From: Dichetophora obliterata
Lineage: Eukaryota > Arthropoda > Insecta > Diptera > Sciomyzidae
Direction: 5' to 3'
Length of the DNA stretch: 64,000 bases
Assembly: GCA_963920525.1 (NCBI GenBank)
Contig: OY986438.1
Span: 77,739,560 to 77,803,559, forward strand
Below the pieces are notes generated by a model. That model worked only from the letters and a program-made list of their open reading frames with translations, was not told where the DNA came from and did not search any database. A program made the position numbers and the translations under genes. Below are positions 1 through 11,580 of the stretch, one piece after another; the first letter of the stretch is position 1; each line of letters opens with the position of its first letter.

Positions 1-416
1 TATTCTGCCTAATAAATTGAAAATTGAAATTATATTCTTAGGTGAATCCATGGACTCAATCAAACATAAAATGATAGATTACCTGCAGTACCGTCGTTGA
101 TTATGATTAAGTTCTCTCAAACATATATCTGATGCATCTGGAGATATTTGTAAACACATTAATATAACAATCTACTTGGATAAATGGACCTAAGCCTCAA
201 ATGTATAATTTTGGTGTATGAACAAATAAATAATCTGAATGTACCTAAACCTGGGATCTGAATGTGACTACATTTGTCGACGGTACCGTGGTGTCTTGGT
301 TTTTACCTCTTGAAACACTACGTTAGATCGATTTGTAATATATTAATATGAGTAGCCGATAAGACCTAGTTTGTCTTGATGCCTGCGTTCGCAACTGGAT
401 TTCTTTGTAAGTTCGC
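1..416. other. No recognisable feature
   Basis: AT-rich sequence with no coding potential that I can support. It does not resemble the U5 end of the adjacent minus-strand LTR, so it is probably flanking DNA or an unrelated decayed repeat. Confidence 0.5.
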
Positions 417-827
417 AACTACGTTTGAAAGGTGGAAATACTTTCACTAGCTAGTCTCAACATGTGCACGCAGCCGCGCTTGCACCCAGACTGCCTTTCT
501 TATGCCAGCGAGTTGCCTTATATATGCGCTCGCTGTGTTCTGTTTCGTCGTTCACGTGTTTTGTTTTCCCTGCCTGTGTGTGTGTAACTGTGTACATGCC
601 ATGTTTGTATGTGTCATGTTTGTATGTGTCATGTTTGTATGTGTGTATTTAGTATTTATTTACTTATTTATTATGACTTCAGTGTATTTATAATAATTTG
701 TTATAATTGAAAAATTTTATACATATAATAATTTAATATTTTCATTACATATTAAATTTACTTAAATTTATTAAACATTCATAATTCATTTACATTTAAT
801 TTCCTTTATACATATCATAACCTCACA
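417..827 (-). repeat. Element A 3' LTR, truncated
   Basis: This block matches 11797-12185 closely over the stretch reading gaaaggtgga through attcataattcattt. On the minus strand it begins TGTGAGG directly after a purine tract, as an LTR does after its PPT. The 5' LTR copy also starts TGTGAGG at 12185. Only the U3-proximal part is present: the U5 end seen next to the PBS (3851-4017) is missing here, so the LTR is truncated at about 417. The copies differ by many substitutions and indels, so the element is old. Confidence 0.75.
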
Positions 828-846
828 CCCCTTTTTCTTTTCTTGT
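828..846 (-). other. Polypurine tract of element A
   Basis: The minus strand reads an A/G-rich run ending in GGGG immediately before the LTR start TGTGAGG. This is the position and composition expected of the plus-strand primer of an LTR retrotransposon. Confidence 0.65.
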
Positions 847-1004
847 CTGACTTGACTTTCGCCTGACCACTCATGTTGATGGCGTCGTTTTCTTCAGTCG
901 GCGTGCTGTTGCTGATGATGCCGTCAATTAATGCGGCACGTCACAAGCGCCTGCTGTGGTGACGTGGACTGAGGCGTTAGCTGAAGCGTCAACTTCATGC
1001 TACT

Positions 1005-1610
1005 GCTTTTGTGTTTGCAGCTGCTACTGAGCTGATATGCTGATTTCGATGAAGTAGCTGTTATTGATTTTGCTGATACAGCGCAGCTATGAGTCTGTTC
1101 GCTGCTTTTTGGCGACGTAGCTCTGCTGTTGCCTTGCTGAGCTAGTGGTGTCGCAACTGGTGCAGTGATGCTTTGACGACGCTGCTGTTATAGCGCTGCT
1201 GTGATGCTTTTTATTACGTGACTGCAATCCTGTGCTGCTTTTGATGAGGCAGTTGCTACTGCGCTGCTGTAATGCTTTTGGTGACGCAGCTGCTACTGCA
1301 TTGCTGTGATACTTTTGATGACGCAGCTGCTACTGCGTTGCCCTGCTGGTTTTGTTGACGCAGCTGTTACTACGCTGCCGAACTGTTTGGTTGACTCAGC
1401 TGCCATTGCGCTGCTGTGATCTTGTGCTGCTTTTGATGACGCAGGTGCTGCTGAGATGGCCGTTAATTATGCAGTGGCGGCTCCTGTTGAAGTTGGTTAC
1501 GCAGATGCTGCTGCAATGTCAGCTAGTGACGCAGGTGTTGCTGTGATGACAGTTGGCTACGCAGATGCTGTTGCGCTGGCAGTTTGTGACACAGGTGCTG
1601 CTGCAATAAG
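1005..1610. repeat. Degenerate GCTGCT-rich minisatellite
   Basis: Irregular tandem units of about 30-45 bp built on gctgctgtgatg...gacgcagctgctactgc. The minus strand would encode Ala/Thr/Ser-rich sequence continuing from the integrase relic just above it, interrupted by stops. It looks like a tandem expansion inside or next to the pol region of element A. Confidence 0.65.
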
Positions 1611-1862
1611 TTTAAATTGCTGACATATAGAGCACCTTCGTACATACCGGCTTATGTCTCTGAGCATGCCTGGCCAGTATTATTGGCTTGTTATTTTGGC
1701 GATGGCCTTGCGCATGCTCATGTAGCTGGCGGGGACCATCGGAATTTTCTTTAATAACTTGTTCTCGTTGGAAACTAGGGACACACAGTTTCCAGGGAGC
1801 GTAGTCGTCATTTTTTTGTTTGGTGGTATAAAGCGGTATAGTACACCATTTTCTTTGCAATA
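1611..1862 (-). pseudogene. Element A integrase N-terminal (zinc-binding) relic
   Basis: Across two minus-strand frames there is a Ty3/gypsy-type HHCC integrase N-terminus: a CVPSFQREQVIKEN-like start, then QYYWPGMLRDISRYV, then a CxxC-like pair. A frame change splits the motif and the catalytic core is absent. It lies only about 500 bp from protease remnants, so RT and RNase H have been deleted between them. Family knowledge places integrase at the C-terminal end of pol, consistent with minus-strand order gag (3.7-2.7 kb), protease, integrase. Confidence 0.6.
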
Positions 1863-2329
1863 GTTCGGATACTTTTCAGGATTCTACTGCACTTCTGCTT
1901 TTCTCTTCTTTCTCTATTCTTTGCAGAGGCGTTTGACTTTCCAAGCAATATTTTTTGGGGTTGTCGTGATAGAGCGCTTGCTTCGATGTGTAACCTGCCC
2001 TTCCTGTGCATGGTAATATGTGACACCCAATTGAGATATTCGAATTTTCACAGCTCGGCTTTTGCAAACTTGCTGATTTTTGCTTCGTCGGCTGGAACCT
2101 CTGTACCTGACTTGTTTTTCCTGGCGTGTACCTTCTTGGCTGCTTCTTATAGATCACCTGTACTTGACCTCACTTCCTCTGCTCGTACATCGTACAACTT
2201 TAGTTGCTTCTTGTGGATCACCCGTGCTTGATCCAATTTCCTCTGTTCGTACAACCGTGCAGCGTGCCGTTTCTTGTTTTTTCTTATCGTTCTTGTTTTC
2301 TCTGAGAGTGATCGCATAGTCTCCGCACT

Positions 2330-2640
2330 GCAACCTTGTTTCCATTGCGACCAGAAAGTCCATGCCTAGAATCAGATCGTCTATCACGTCATGTACTATG
2401 ATTAATTCTGTGTTGCATTGCTTTCCTCCCAGTGCTATGTTTATAACAAGTTACTGAGTAACCTCCTTCGTGGTTTCGTCAGCCATTCGTTTTCGTGTAG
2501 ATTTGTTTCGAGTTTGCCTGATTTTTTTGTTTTACTTGCCAGTGATATGCTGATGAAACTCCGTGTTGCATCAGTGTGGATTATTGCCTTCATCGTGTGG
2601 TTACCTATTGTGACTATAGCGACCACGTGGTTACCGTTTC
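2330..2640 (-). pseudogene. Element A aspartic protease relic
   Basis: The minus strand shows HTDATRSFIS at about 2530-2560, a degenerate form of the catalytic DTGAT-S motif, and ILGMDFL at about 2355-2375, the conserved C-terminal protease motif. The two lie in different reading frames separated by stops. The catalytic Gly is lost and the reading frame is broken, so this is a dead gene. Confidence 0.6.
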
Positions 2641-2699
2641 GTGTGATGTTTAGTTGCGATTCGTTCTATTCGGTCTGGGTATTCGTTTGTACTCGCCTA

Positions 2700-3726
2700 G
2701 GATGATACCTTGGGTAGTTTCCCGGCGACAGCAGTTTCTCGTCAAAATCCCTCGTTTTCCGCACTCCCAGCAGAAAATTACAGCAGGGTTTCTGCACTCA
2801 TATTTGTAGTGTCTATCGTGACCACAATGTTAACATGCTGTCCGTGCGTTATTTGGGTACTCAGTTTCTTGCGTAATTCTGCGGTGATGCTCTTCTCGCT
2901 TTCGTGGTATGGCTGGTCTGGTCGTTGGAGGTTCTTTCCGCAGGCTTCCGAAATCTTCGGCAAGGCTCATCAGCTCATCGAGATTCTCGAAGTCTTTTCT
3001 CTTTATATAGAGCTAATAGTCGTGAAGACTGTTTCAATATATGCGCTCTAGCTTGCCTTGCTCGGAGAAATCTGCATGTCACATTAAATATTGCAACTCG
3101 ATAAGGTAGTCCTTGAATTTTTCCTTTGGCCGCTTTTGTCCTTGTCTGATCTCATCTTCCAGATGCTCAAAATATTTGGATGGCAGAAAGAACCGTAAGA
3201 AATCCTTCTAATACGCATTCCATTCCTGCCACTGCCGATTGTTGTTGCGGAACCATTTCAGCTCGTTATCTCTTAACAGTTCGGGCATTGTTCGAGGTAA
3301 GTGGTCCTTGTTTAATCCGTATACTTCAGCTAACTCCTCTACTCTTTCAATAAATGCCAGTGGTTCCTTACCGCCATCATATGTAAGAGACCACTACCTG
3401 ACCTTACCGCTGAATATGGTATTCGCTTGACTCCTTCGAGCTATACGTATGGATGGTATACGCCTTGTTGGATGGTCAAAATCTCGTTGACCGTCTGGGT
3501 GTGCTACCGGAACAGTTATTTTTGGTATCTCGGGATTTCTTGCCGGTGATGGTGTCCCTCCGTGTTTTGCCTCTAGTTCTGCAAGGCGTGGTTGCAGCTC
3601 TGGTTTCTGCCCTTGATCTGCAATGATGGTTGAAAAATTCTTCCTTGCTTCTTGCACCGTTCCTGTACTGTCGAACTCAAAATTTTCTTCGTAGCCTTGC
3701 AGCTCGTCTTTCCTTAAAAAGTACAC
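2700..3726 (-). pseudogene. Element A gag relic
   Basis: The minus strand from 3726 down reads a Gag of the Osvaldo/Ulysses type. An acidic N-terminal segment (MYFLRKDELQGYEENFEFD) is followed by a capsid-like stretch with [24 protein letters not shown] and FKDYLIELQ. Two degenerate CCHC knuckles (about 2750-2850) sit near the end, one with a stop at its second position. Several stop codons and frame changes interrupt it, first just after 3394. It lies about 100 bp downstream, in its own orientation, of the PBS. Confidence 0.65.
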
Positions 3727-3829
3727 CCAGGATGAATTGACAATTTTCCTCGTGTGTTGTTTTACGCTGATGTTTCCTCTTACTTTATCGTTGCTCTCTG
3801 ACTTTCGTGTTTTTCTTTGTTTTGTTTAG

Positions 3830-3848
3830 AGTCCCTGCTCAGGCGCCA
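3830..3848 (-). other. Primer-binding site of element A (tRNA-Lys type)
   Basis: The minus strand reads TGGCGCCTGAGCAGGGACT. This is close to the TGGCGCCCGAGCAGGGACT site of element X in this window and to the tRNA-Lys-type PBS known from Osvaldo and Ulysses. It lies two bases inside the LTR end. Confidence 0.75.
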
Positions 3849-3850
3849 TT

Positions 3851-4017
3851 AGTAACGAACCCTTTTTCGTCCGTTAATAGTTTGCTGAGGTGAGCTCAGT
3901 GAGTAAACCAAGGGTTCATATAAAACAATTTATATCCTAACGATTCCAATATTTAAATGAGAAAGCCGGAGTTTTTAGTTTTAAAATGTAATAAAAATTT
4001 GTTTTTATTGTTACTTT
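3851..4017 (-). repeat. Element A 5' LTR, U5 side
   Basis: Minus-strand LTR end (GGTTCGTTAC) adjoining the PBS, with AATAAAAA polyadenylation-like runs. The same ending, GGTTCGTTACA, closes the LTRs of element X, so A and X appear related. The LTR is interrupted at 4017 by the BEL element and resumes at about 11581. Confidence 0.65.
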
Positions 4018-4635
4018 TGTACATTCTTTAATGTACAAAATTTTGAGTTACATTTCAATTAACTTTTGTCTTATTTTGTGCAGTTAGCATGTGAGTGAAT
4101 ATCATATTGCATAGTCGACGAGAAAAGCTAATAATTTAATTTCCCACGAAATTTCATTTAATCAGCAATTTGTGCTGACGCGTAACATTGTAGCTATAAA
4201 ATTTAATTTTTATTATTGGTAAATTGAGAATGACTTCCTGCGACCGACTGTCTGGGAAATTAAAATTATGCAATTGTTCGATATTTACTCAAACAGCTAA
4301 CTTTTCAGTTTTTGTTTTATATTTTTTTATTTGTTGTTGCTATAAATTGTTTTCTAAATTGTATGGTTTATGTTATGTGCTTTAGTATATAAGACAAACT
4401 TCAATTAATAAAATTTCAGTCAAAATTAATTCGTGCATTCTATTGAATCAATTCGCATAGTTAGTTAAAGTGCAGTTTTATATTCACAAGAAGTATTCTG
4501 GTTCAAGTGCCAGAATATTTATCAACACAATAATCTAGTTTCAAGTGCTAGATTATTCCACCTTCACTAGGGTAAACTAGTTCAAGTGGTAAGTTATCCA
4601 AAAGGCAAGGCAAACGAGCCTTGTCTTCGAAAACA
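4018..4635 (+). repeat. BEL element 5' LTR
   Basis: It starts TGTACATT and ends AAACA just before the PBS (618 bp). It contains a TATA box (tatataag near 4386) followed by an aataaa signal near 4406, an arrangement suitable for transcription start and polyadenylation in R. Confidence 0.7.
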
Positions 4636-4654
4636 TTAGTGACCCCGACGTGAT
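4636..4654 (+). other. BEL element primer-binding site
   Basis: TTAGTGACCCCGACGTGAT follows the LTR directly. GTGACCCCGACGTGAT is the usual PBS core of insect BEL/Pao elements. Confidence 0.75.
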
Positions 4655-4703
4655 CCAGCACACAAGGATCAAGCTTTAACTTTAAGGAGAAACAAACTTC
4701 AAC

Positions 4704-6292
4704 ATGACAACAATTCAAGAGCTCACAGCGAAGCAACAAGCGACTGGTAGCATAATCCAGCAATTGATAACCAACTACAAAAAGGATCCAAAAGGCCGAA
4801 AACAATCGAAAGAATACTTTGAGAAAAAGGTGACAGCTCTCAAGGTTTTTTGGGAAGAATTCGAACAAACTGACAGCCAAATCCGTGAACTATGCGAAGA
4901 CAACATCGAAAATGAATACTTTTTGAAAGATTACTACAATTTAATTAAAACTTTGGTTAGTAACTACCGGAAGGAGTTTGAACTTGCCATCACAGCAACA
5001 ACAAACCAAGGATTACCACTAAATCCTAGAAAGACAATTGATGAAGAAAATACTTCAATAAGCTCACAACAGGCAGCAGTCATCTACCAAACAACATGAA
5101 TCCAACGAAAATCCAATCATTTGTCAACTAAGAAGGTACAATGCACTGTTCAGCTCCATAACACGGTTCATATATTCCATCAATGGCGATCAAGGAATTC
5201 ATCACAAAGAATTTAAATTAACGAAGATGGAAATACTAACGACTTTATGGCAACAACTGGAATCAACGCATTATTCTATGTATAATTATGTGAAGACCCA
5301 ACTGAATTTGAATACGATCTCGAGGGGCATATTAATCTTGAAGAAGAAGATACAATGCACTGTTCAGCTCCATAACACGGTTCATAGATTCCATCAATGG
5401 CGATCAAGGAATTCATCACAAAGAATTTAAATCAACGAAGATGGAAATACTAACGGCTTTATGGCAACAACTAGAATCAACATATTATTCTATGTATAAT
5501 TATGTGAAGACCCAACTGAATTTGAATACGATCTCCAGGGGCATATTAATCTTGAAGAATCTATCCAAAATATAAAAATCACGCTATCATCAGAGGCGAA
5601 TGAAAATGAAAAATTAAGACCATCCATACCATTTGACATTGACAGAAGATAACTATCAAGCTGCATGGGAATTATTGCAAGAGCGATATCATTACGAACG
5701 CCTGATAACATCAAGTCTTATGCAAAGAATTATTGGTCTTCCATGCAATTCAAAGGATGTACCATCGGTTTTCATGCTAAAAACATTACATGACACCACA
5801 AAAGAAAATCTTCAGGCTTTACAAAACATTGGCGTTAATACAAACAATTGGGATCCAATTCTACTTCACCTGTTGGTTGGAAAGTTGGACAAAGAGACAC
5901 ACAAGCTCTATGAACAGACACTGGAAAATCCAATGGTAAATCAAACTCTCAAAGAATTTTAATTGTTTTTGGAAAAACGTTTCCAGTCACTAGAAGCGCT
6001 GGGAGGCACAAAAAGCATACAAAACAAGGAAAAGAATTTGTTTTCAAAACCATTGACTTCAATGATTACTTCCAGTACGAATGTGCTAAACAACTGTCAA
6101 CTATGCCATCTCAAGTCTCATTCTCTATTTGCCTGCAGCCAATTCATTCAATTATCGCCAACCAAACGATTAAACTTTGTGCAGAAGAACATAATTTGTG
6201 TCAATTGTCTAAAAACTGGTCATGTGGCTAAGAAGTGTTCCTTTTGGAGTTGCACTAAATGCAACAAGAAACATAACACGCTGCTTCATTAA
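4704..6292 (+). pseudogene. BEL-type gag, frameshifted
   Basis: It starts at ATG 4704 (MTTIQELTAKQQ), 50 bp after the PBS. The N-terminal part is helical and Lys/Glu-rich and is open to 5099. A duplicated and disrupted segment follows, then capsid-like sequence at 5633-5962. The zinc-finger block of BEL Gag is at about 6091-6290: CQLCHLKSHSLFAC, then CVNCLKTGHVAKKC, then CTKCNKKH with NTLLH. The frame is broken by stops near 5099, 5430 and 5960. Gag would form the particle and bind RNA. Confidence 0.8.
5130..5560 (+). repeat. Tandem duplication inside BEL gag, about 214 bp x 2
   Basis: The stretch beginning tacaatgcactgttcagctc occurs at about 5136 and again at about 5350, followed in each case by nearly identical sequence to ttgaagaa. 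The two units differ by only a few substitutions, so the duplication is younger than most of the element's decay. It disrupts gag. Confidence 0.85.
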
Positions 6293-6343
6293 GATAACCA
6301 GACACAGGGTGCCACGGAATTAAAACATGATCCACAACCCACT

Positions 6344-7174
6344 ATGAATGAGTCAACAGCAACAGCAACTAGTTTGGCAACATGCAACAAAACTGATCAA
6401 TCATACGTTCTACTCAGTACCGCATTGGTAAGGCTAATAGCTGATAATGGAAAAGAATTGAACTTCCGTGCTGTTCTGGACTCAGGCTCACAAATTAATT
6501 TGGTGAGCAACAGAGTAACAAAGGCTCTAGGTATCCACCCAAATGTCACCTCGGTATGCATACAAGGTATTGGTGACACAAGTAGAAGGACTCAACAACG
6601 AATCAATGTTGAGTTGCAGTCTCGAATTATCAATTTTTCAGTTCGTTTAGAAGCATTTGTTTTACTTCAAATTATTCAAGCGCAACCGTCACAAGTCATC
6701 AACACAACCAATTGGAACATACCAAATAATATATGTTTAGTCGATTCTGAATTTCAACGTCCAGGCAAGATCGACATTTTGTTGGGAGCAGAATTCTATC
6801 ATCAAATATTATCGATTGGACAAATCCACCTCGATGAAGGACTTCCTTCTCTTCAAAACACATTTTTTGGTTGGATTGTGTCTGGAAAAATCAACAAACA
6901 AACTCTGTTAACCGTTACGTGTGGAATTCGCACTGATGATGAAAGCAGCATGGACCAAATGATGGAAAGACTTTGGAGGCTTGACGAAGTACAAAACATT
7001 AAAAGGGTTCTGTCGCCCGCTGAACAGCATTGTGAAATGCACTTCACCCAAAATTCTGCAAGAGATTCTGATGGACGCTTTGTAGTCAGAATACCATTTT
7101 CAGAAAGTCCACATACTTTGGGCGAATCAAGAGCAATAGCATACAATCGCTTTCTTGCTCTTGAAAAAAGATGA
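6344..7174 (+). pseudogene. BEL pol N-terminus: aspartic protease and linker
   Basis: An open 276-codon segment carries the retropepsin-like motif VLDSGSQINLVS at about residues 43-54 and, downstream, IDILLGAEFYHQIL and FGWIVSGK, both characteristic of BEL/Pao protease regions. It ends in a linker leading to RT (FVVRIPFSE). The protease motif is intact, but the frame is lost at 7172, before RT. Confidence 0.8.
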
Positions 7175-8630
7175 ATATATTTCATTGGGCCATATGTCAG
7201 TCGTCGATCCAGAAAACATGCTTACCCCCAGTACTATATTCCTCATCACAGTGTACTTAAACTGGATAGCACCACAACGAAGTTACGAGTCTTCTTCGGT
7301 GCTTCTGCAAGATCGTCATCCAGAAAATCGTTGAATGATTTAATGTACACTGGACCTACAGTTCAAAGTGAACTCTTTTCCATTCTTCTTCGCTTTCGAA
7401 TGCCGAAATATGTCTTTACAACTGACATCGAAAAGATGTATAGACAAGTATTGCCACATGAAGATGACAGAAAATATCAATTAATTGTTTGGAGAAATAG
7501 TTCAATGAAGCGGATTCAGTATTATCAATTGAATACGGTAACATATTGAAATACCTCCAACAACTCGGAAGAGAGTATGATACGGCAATGATGTCTACCG
7601 TTAGGTGCAAAACTACTACAAGAAGAGTTTTACGTTGACGATGTTCTTGGTGGATCCAATAACTGGCTGACGGCAATTAAAATGCAAAAGCAAGTTCAAC
7701 ACATTCTACACACAGCTGACTTCAAATTGCGCAAATGGTGTGCAAACCACCCCACAATGCTTCAGCACATTCCACAGAATAATCAAGAAGTCAACTTTGA
7801 TTTTACAAACGATCATGATGAATCGATTAAGGCTTTAGGTCTGACATGGCTTCCAACCACAGACAGATTGTGCATCAAGGTCAATGTAAGCAATGGGAAA
7901 AGAATTTCTAAGAGAAGTGTAACATCAGATTTGGCACGACTATTTCATCCATTGAATCCTAGCTCCAGTAGAAGTCACAGCCTAAATGTTCATCCAGGAG
8001 CTATGGCAACTGAAGTTATCGTGAGATGAAGCTCTTCCAGCAGAACGCCACTATAGATGGTCTAGATTCCGTGACGAATTACACAACTTTAAAATGCCCC
8101 GCCACATTTTTGATGGTATGGAAGTGAAATCTATCCAACTTCATGCCTTCGTAGATGCTTCAGAAAGGGCATTCGGTACTGCAATTTTTATACTATCAAT
8201 TCGCGTCGATAGAACAATAATTGTCCGACTTCTGTGTGCAAAATCACGAGTCGCACCTTTGAAAAAACAAACGCTGCCGCGACTGGAACTAAGCGCGGCT
8301 GTATTGGGTGCACAGCTGATGGCAAGAGTAAAAGCAGATCTTGCACTACATGACTGTCCAATATTTTTGTGGACGGATTCAGAGATTGTTTTGCATTGGA
8401 TAAATTCACCATCCTCTTCATTTCAAACATTTGTCGCCAATCGAATTTCAATCATCCAAGATACAACGACACCCGAGCAGTGGAGGCATGTCGCATCACG
8501 AGATAATGCAGCTGATCTCATCTCACGAGGACTCTCTCCAAAATCAATTATGATATCCAACTTGTGGCTATACAGACCATGTATGCATGGAGCAGAAGAA
8601 ATTCTCCAAACATCTATCGGTTCAGCCTGA
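7175..8630 (+). pseudogene. BEL reverse transcriptase and RNase H, broken
   Basis: Across shifting frames the RT start is visible (LRVFFGASA near 7285; FTTDIEKMYRQ at 7413-7445). After about 7500 the palm is deleted up to LLQEEFYVDDVLGG, with the catalytic YVDD at 7631. RNase H follows at 8094-8630: HAFVDASERAFGTA, LPRLELSAAVLGA, FLWTDSEIVLHWI and an NAADLISRG end. At least four frame changes and one internal deletion make it inactive. The order RT then RNase H and the sequence type are those of BEL/Pao pol. Confidence 0.8.
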
Positions 8631-8639
8631 ATTAGAACT

Positions 8640-9890
8640 AAAAAACAAGCAAACAATGGTTTTAACAATAGCAGAAGATCCAAGCTTCATTTACTTATTT
8701 CATCATAAAAATTCATTTAAAAAACTACAAAGAATTATGGGTTATGTGTGGCGCTTCATCAACAAGTCACGCCACAAACACAGTCAAACGACAGCAAATT
8801 TTGTAGTTACTTTGCAAGAGATGGAAATGGCATTGTTGGCTATAATCAAGAACATTCAACTATCTGTTTTCAAAAATGAAATTCAACTGATCAAAAGAAA
8901 CGGCTGCCTTGGATATTCAAATACACTACTTATCTCCATTCTTAGACAAAAATTGAATTGTACGTGTTGGAGGGCGTTTGCAAGCATCCGATCCTCCATA
9001 TATAAGAAAGCATCAAATGTTGTTTCCATATAACGACCCAATAGTAAAGACATTATTCGAGATACTGCATCAAGAAAACAAACATTGTGGTGATCAGACA
9101 CTACTAGCGACTATGAGGCCAAATTTTTGGCCTCTGAAAGGAAAAATAACTGCAAGAGCCACTGTCCAACGTTGTGTTCAGTGCACAAGAGCCAAGCCAA
9201 AACTACTTAATCAAATTATGGGCAATTTACCAGCATCAAGAGTAACTGCTGCAAGACCATTCATCAATGCAGGAGTGGATTACTGTGGACCAATCCAGAT
9301 TCATTTCAAGATCAGAGGTAAAAAACCACATAAGGCGTATATAGCAGTTTTCTGTTGTTTTGCAACGAAGGCATTTTTGGGAGATCTAAAAAGATTCATG
9401 AGCAGAAGAGGTCATTGCCAAAACATCTATTGCGATAACGCCACTAATTTTGTTGGAGCTAAAAATGAACTAAAGGAATTGAATACTTCGATATATTCTT
9501 CAGAAGCGCAAAATACAATTCAAACAAACTGCAGTAACAAGGGAATTCAGTTTCATTTCATTCCTCCCCGTGCGTCACACTTTGGCGGACTGTGGGAGGC
9601 AGCAGTTAAGTCGGCAAAACATTTCTTAATCAGGAGTATCTTAAACACAACACTCACCTATGAAGAACTCGAAACAATTGTTATTGAAATAGAAGCAATA
9701 TTGAATTCAAGACCGTTAACCCCACTATCAACTGATGCCAACGATTTATCAGCTCTCACTCCTAGACATTTCTTAATAGGAAATTTATTCATTATAGCTC
9801 ACCCCGTTGAAAACATACCATTTAATTCCAGTACCGGAATCCACTTTGAAGGATTGGTCTCAATACAAGTCGCTCGTTCACAATGGGTTT
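8640..9890 (+). pseudogene. BEL integrase, C-terminus lost
   Basis: The zinc-binding HHCC part lies at about 9060-9190 (HCGDQTLLATMRPNFW then CVQCTRA). The DDE core follows: GVDYCGPI (first D, about 9276), YCDNATNFVGA (second D, about 9435) and HFGGLWEAAVKS (E, about 9595). NSRPLTPLS closes the core. The reading frame then enters env-like sequence at about 9880, so the usual C-terminal DNA-binding domain appears deleted. The upstream part at 8587-9033 is in another frame. Confidence 0.8.
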
Positions 9891-11480
9891 TACTAATATA
9901 TTATGACTTAGCCCCTTATCAAACAGAAATGGAAGCAGTGGAAATTGGTACACGAACTCTACAATCACTCTGCCAGAAAATTATTACGAACACTGCATGC
10001 ACAGCGGCACTCAACGCTCTCACTCATTCACTTCGAGTGATTGCATTAGATCACAGTTTATTAAAGAAGAGAAGAATGAAAAGAGGTGCCTTCAACTTGG
10101 TCGGAAATATTGCCAACTCATTATTTGGAATATTATATTCTGAATACGCTGCAGAAATATCAAACACAATAAACGCTGTCAAGAGAAATGAGAATCATCT
10201 TCAACAATTATTCAAAGGACAAACATCAGTCATTGATTCTACAGTAAATATATTCATCAGGACCAAATTAATACAAAAAAGAAATGCGATCAAATTGATA
10301 GCCACTTGGACCATATTATAAATAAAATGAATGCCCTTCAGGGTGAAGACTATCAAACTAAACTAACTCAAATGTTTCTGTCATAGTGTCCAAATGACTC
10401 TGATAATCACCAACCTTCAAAGAATTCAAATGTCTATACTGGATGTATTAGCAGATACTCATCATGGCAAAATCACACCTACACTTTTGTCTCCACAACA
10501 ACTTAAGGACAAAGTGGCACGAATTCAAAACAATTTACCGACTGCATTGGACATTCCGTTTGGAAAAGACAACATACTGCAAATGTTTAAAATAATGGAC
10601 GTGGCAGGAGGGTTATCTAAAGATCATGTAGTCTTCAAATTAACACTACCTCTATATGATCACGAAATACTGGATCTTTTTAAAATACATGCGCTTCCAA
10701 CTATCCTCAATAACAGCATAATTTCGATAGAGGAATGTGCTAAATACATCGCAATCAACGCTCACAGAGACGAGTACATTTCTTTAGACGCAAATACATG
10801 AAACTCCTGCATTCCAAATCGTCCTAATACGTTACAATGCTTTAATGTACAAACCAAACAAAAGAAGGGCTCTGAACAATGCCAGTGTGAGGTAAGGCTA
10901 TTGAACAATGAAACTAAGTCAGACTGTAGAATACGCAATAACAACAATACCGAAGTATGAAAACCCACGAATGACAAAAACTTATGGATTTATGCAGTTC
11001 TCCATCCAACTCGAAATACATCAGTCTGTGATGGTGAAACGCAACAGATTTTTTTGAAAACCTCAGGAATGCTGAGACTCGGCTACAATTGCATCATCAA
11101 AACAAATTTTATTACCATCAAGAGCAATGACACTGTAGTTACCAAGATACTTCAATCTTATACATCATTGGGAAAAGTAAACCAGATCGCATTAACGAAG
11201 CAACTAGAAACATTGTCGCTTCAACCATATCAATACATGGATCAACTTAAAAACTTGACTGAACTGCATGAGATGATCAACCAACAGAATCTTTTAAGCC
11301 TGCCTTTAAGACACATTTCAGCGACGTCATGGTTTCATCGGATACTTGGCATTGACCATAGCCATGGTAACAATCATAATCATTGCGACAATGCGAATCG
11401 TGGGTTGCTTCAGAAAATCCTCCAAGATTCCAGTACCTAGACCTCGACAACGGTTGAACGAAGAACAATTTTCCGTTAAT
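9891..11480 (+). pseudogene. F-type env-like gene of the BEL element, broken
   Basis: Downstream of integrase is an Env of the type shared by errantiviruses and baculovirus F proteins. A basic cleavage-like site (KRRMKR, near 10070-10085) precedes a hydrophobic fusion-peptide-like GAFNLVGNIANSLFG. A helical region follows. Cys-containing ectodomain pieces lie in several frames at 10394-11300, and a hydrophobic membrane anchor followed by a basic tail at about 11335-11430 is in a third frame. Stops and frame changes throughout mean no full protein can be made. The integrase-env fusion in the 8978-10321 frame is probably a deletion product. Confidence 0.65.
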
Positions 11481-11498
11481 GTATCCTGAATTCAGTCA

Positions 11499-11511
11499 AC
11501 CCGGGGCAGGA
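11499..11511 (+). other. BEL polypurine tract
   Basis: cccggggcagga lies immediately before the 3' LTR start TGTACATT at 11512, a typical BEL PPT position. Confidence 0.65.
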
Positions 11512-11580
11512 TGTACATTCTTTAATGTACAATATTTTAAGTTAAATTTTTTCAATTAAATTTTGTTTTATTTTGTGCAT
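11512..11580 (+). repeat. BEL 3' LTR stub
   Basis: About 69 bases match the start of the 5' LTR (tgtacattctttaatgtac... ttttattttgtgca). The match then stops and element A's LTR sequence resumes, so most of the 3' LTR has been deleted. Confidence 0.7.

Larger units (their letters stand above)
4018..11580 (+). mobile_element. BEL/Pao LTR retrotransposon with env, decayed
   Basis: The element runs 5' LTR, PBS, gag, protease, RT/RNase H, integrase, env, PPT and a short 3' LTR stub. The first about 65 bases of both LTRs match (starting tgtacattctttaatgtac). The order, the BEL-type gag fingers, the DSGSQ protease and the YVDDV RT identify BEL/Pao. Every coding section has frameshifts or deletions and the 3' LTR is cut off, so the copy is inactive. 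It sits inside the 5' LTR of element A. Confidence 0.85.
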
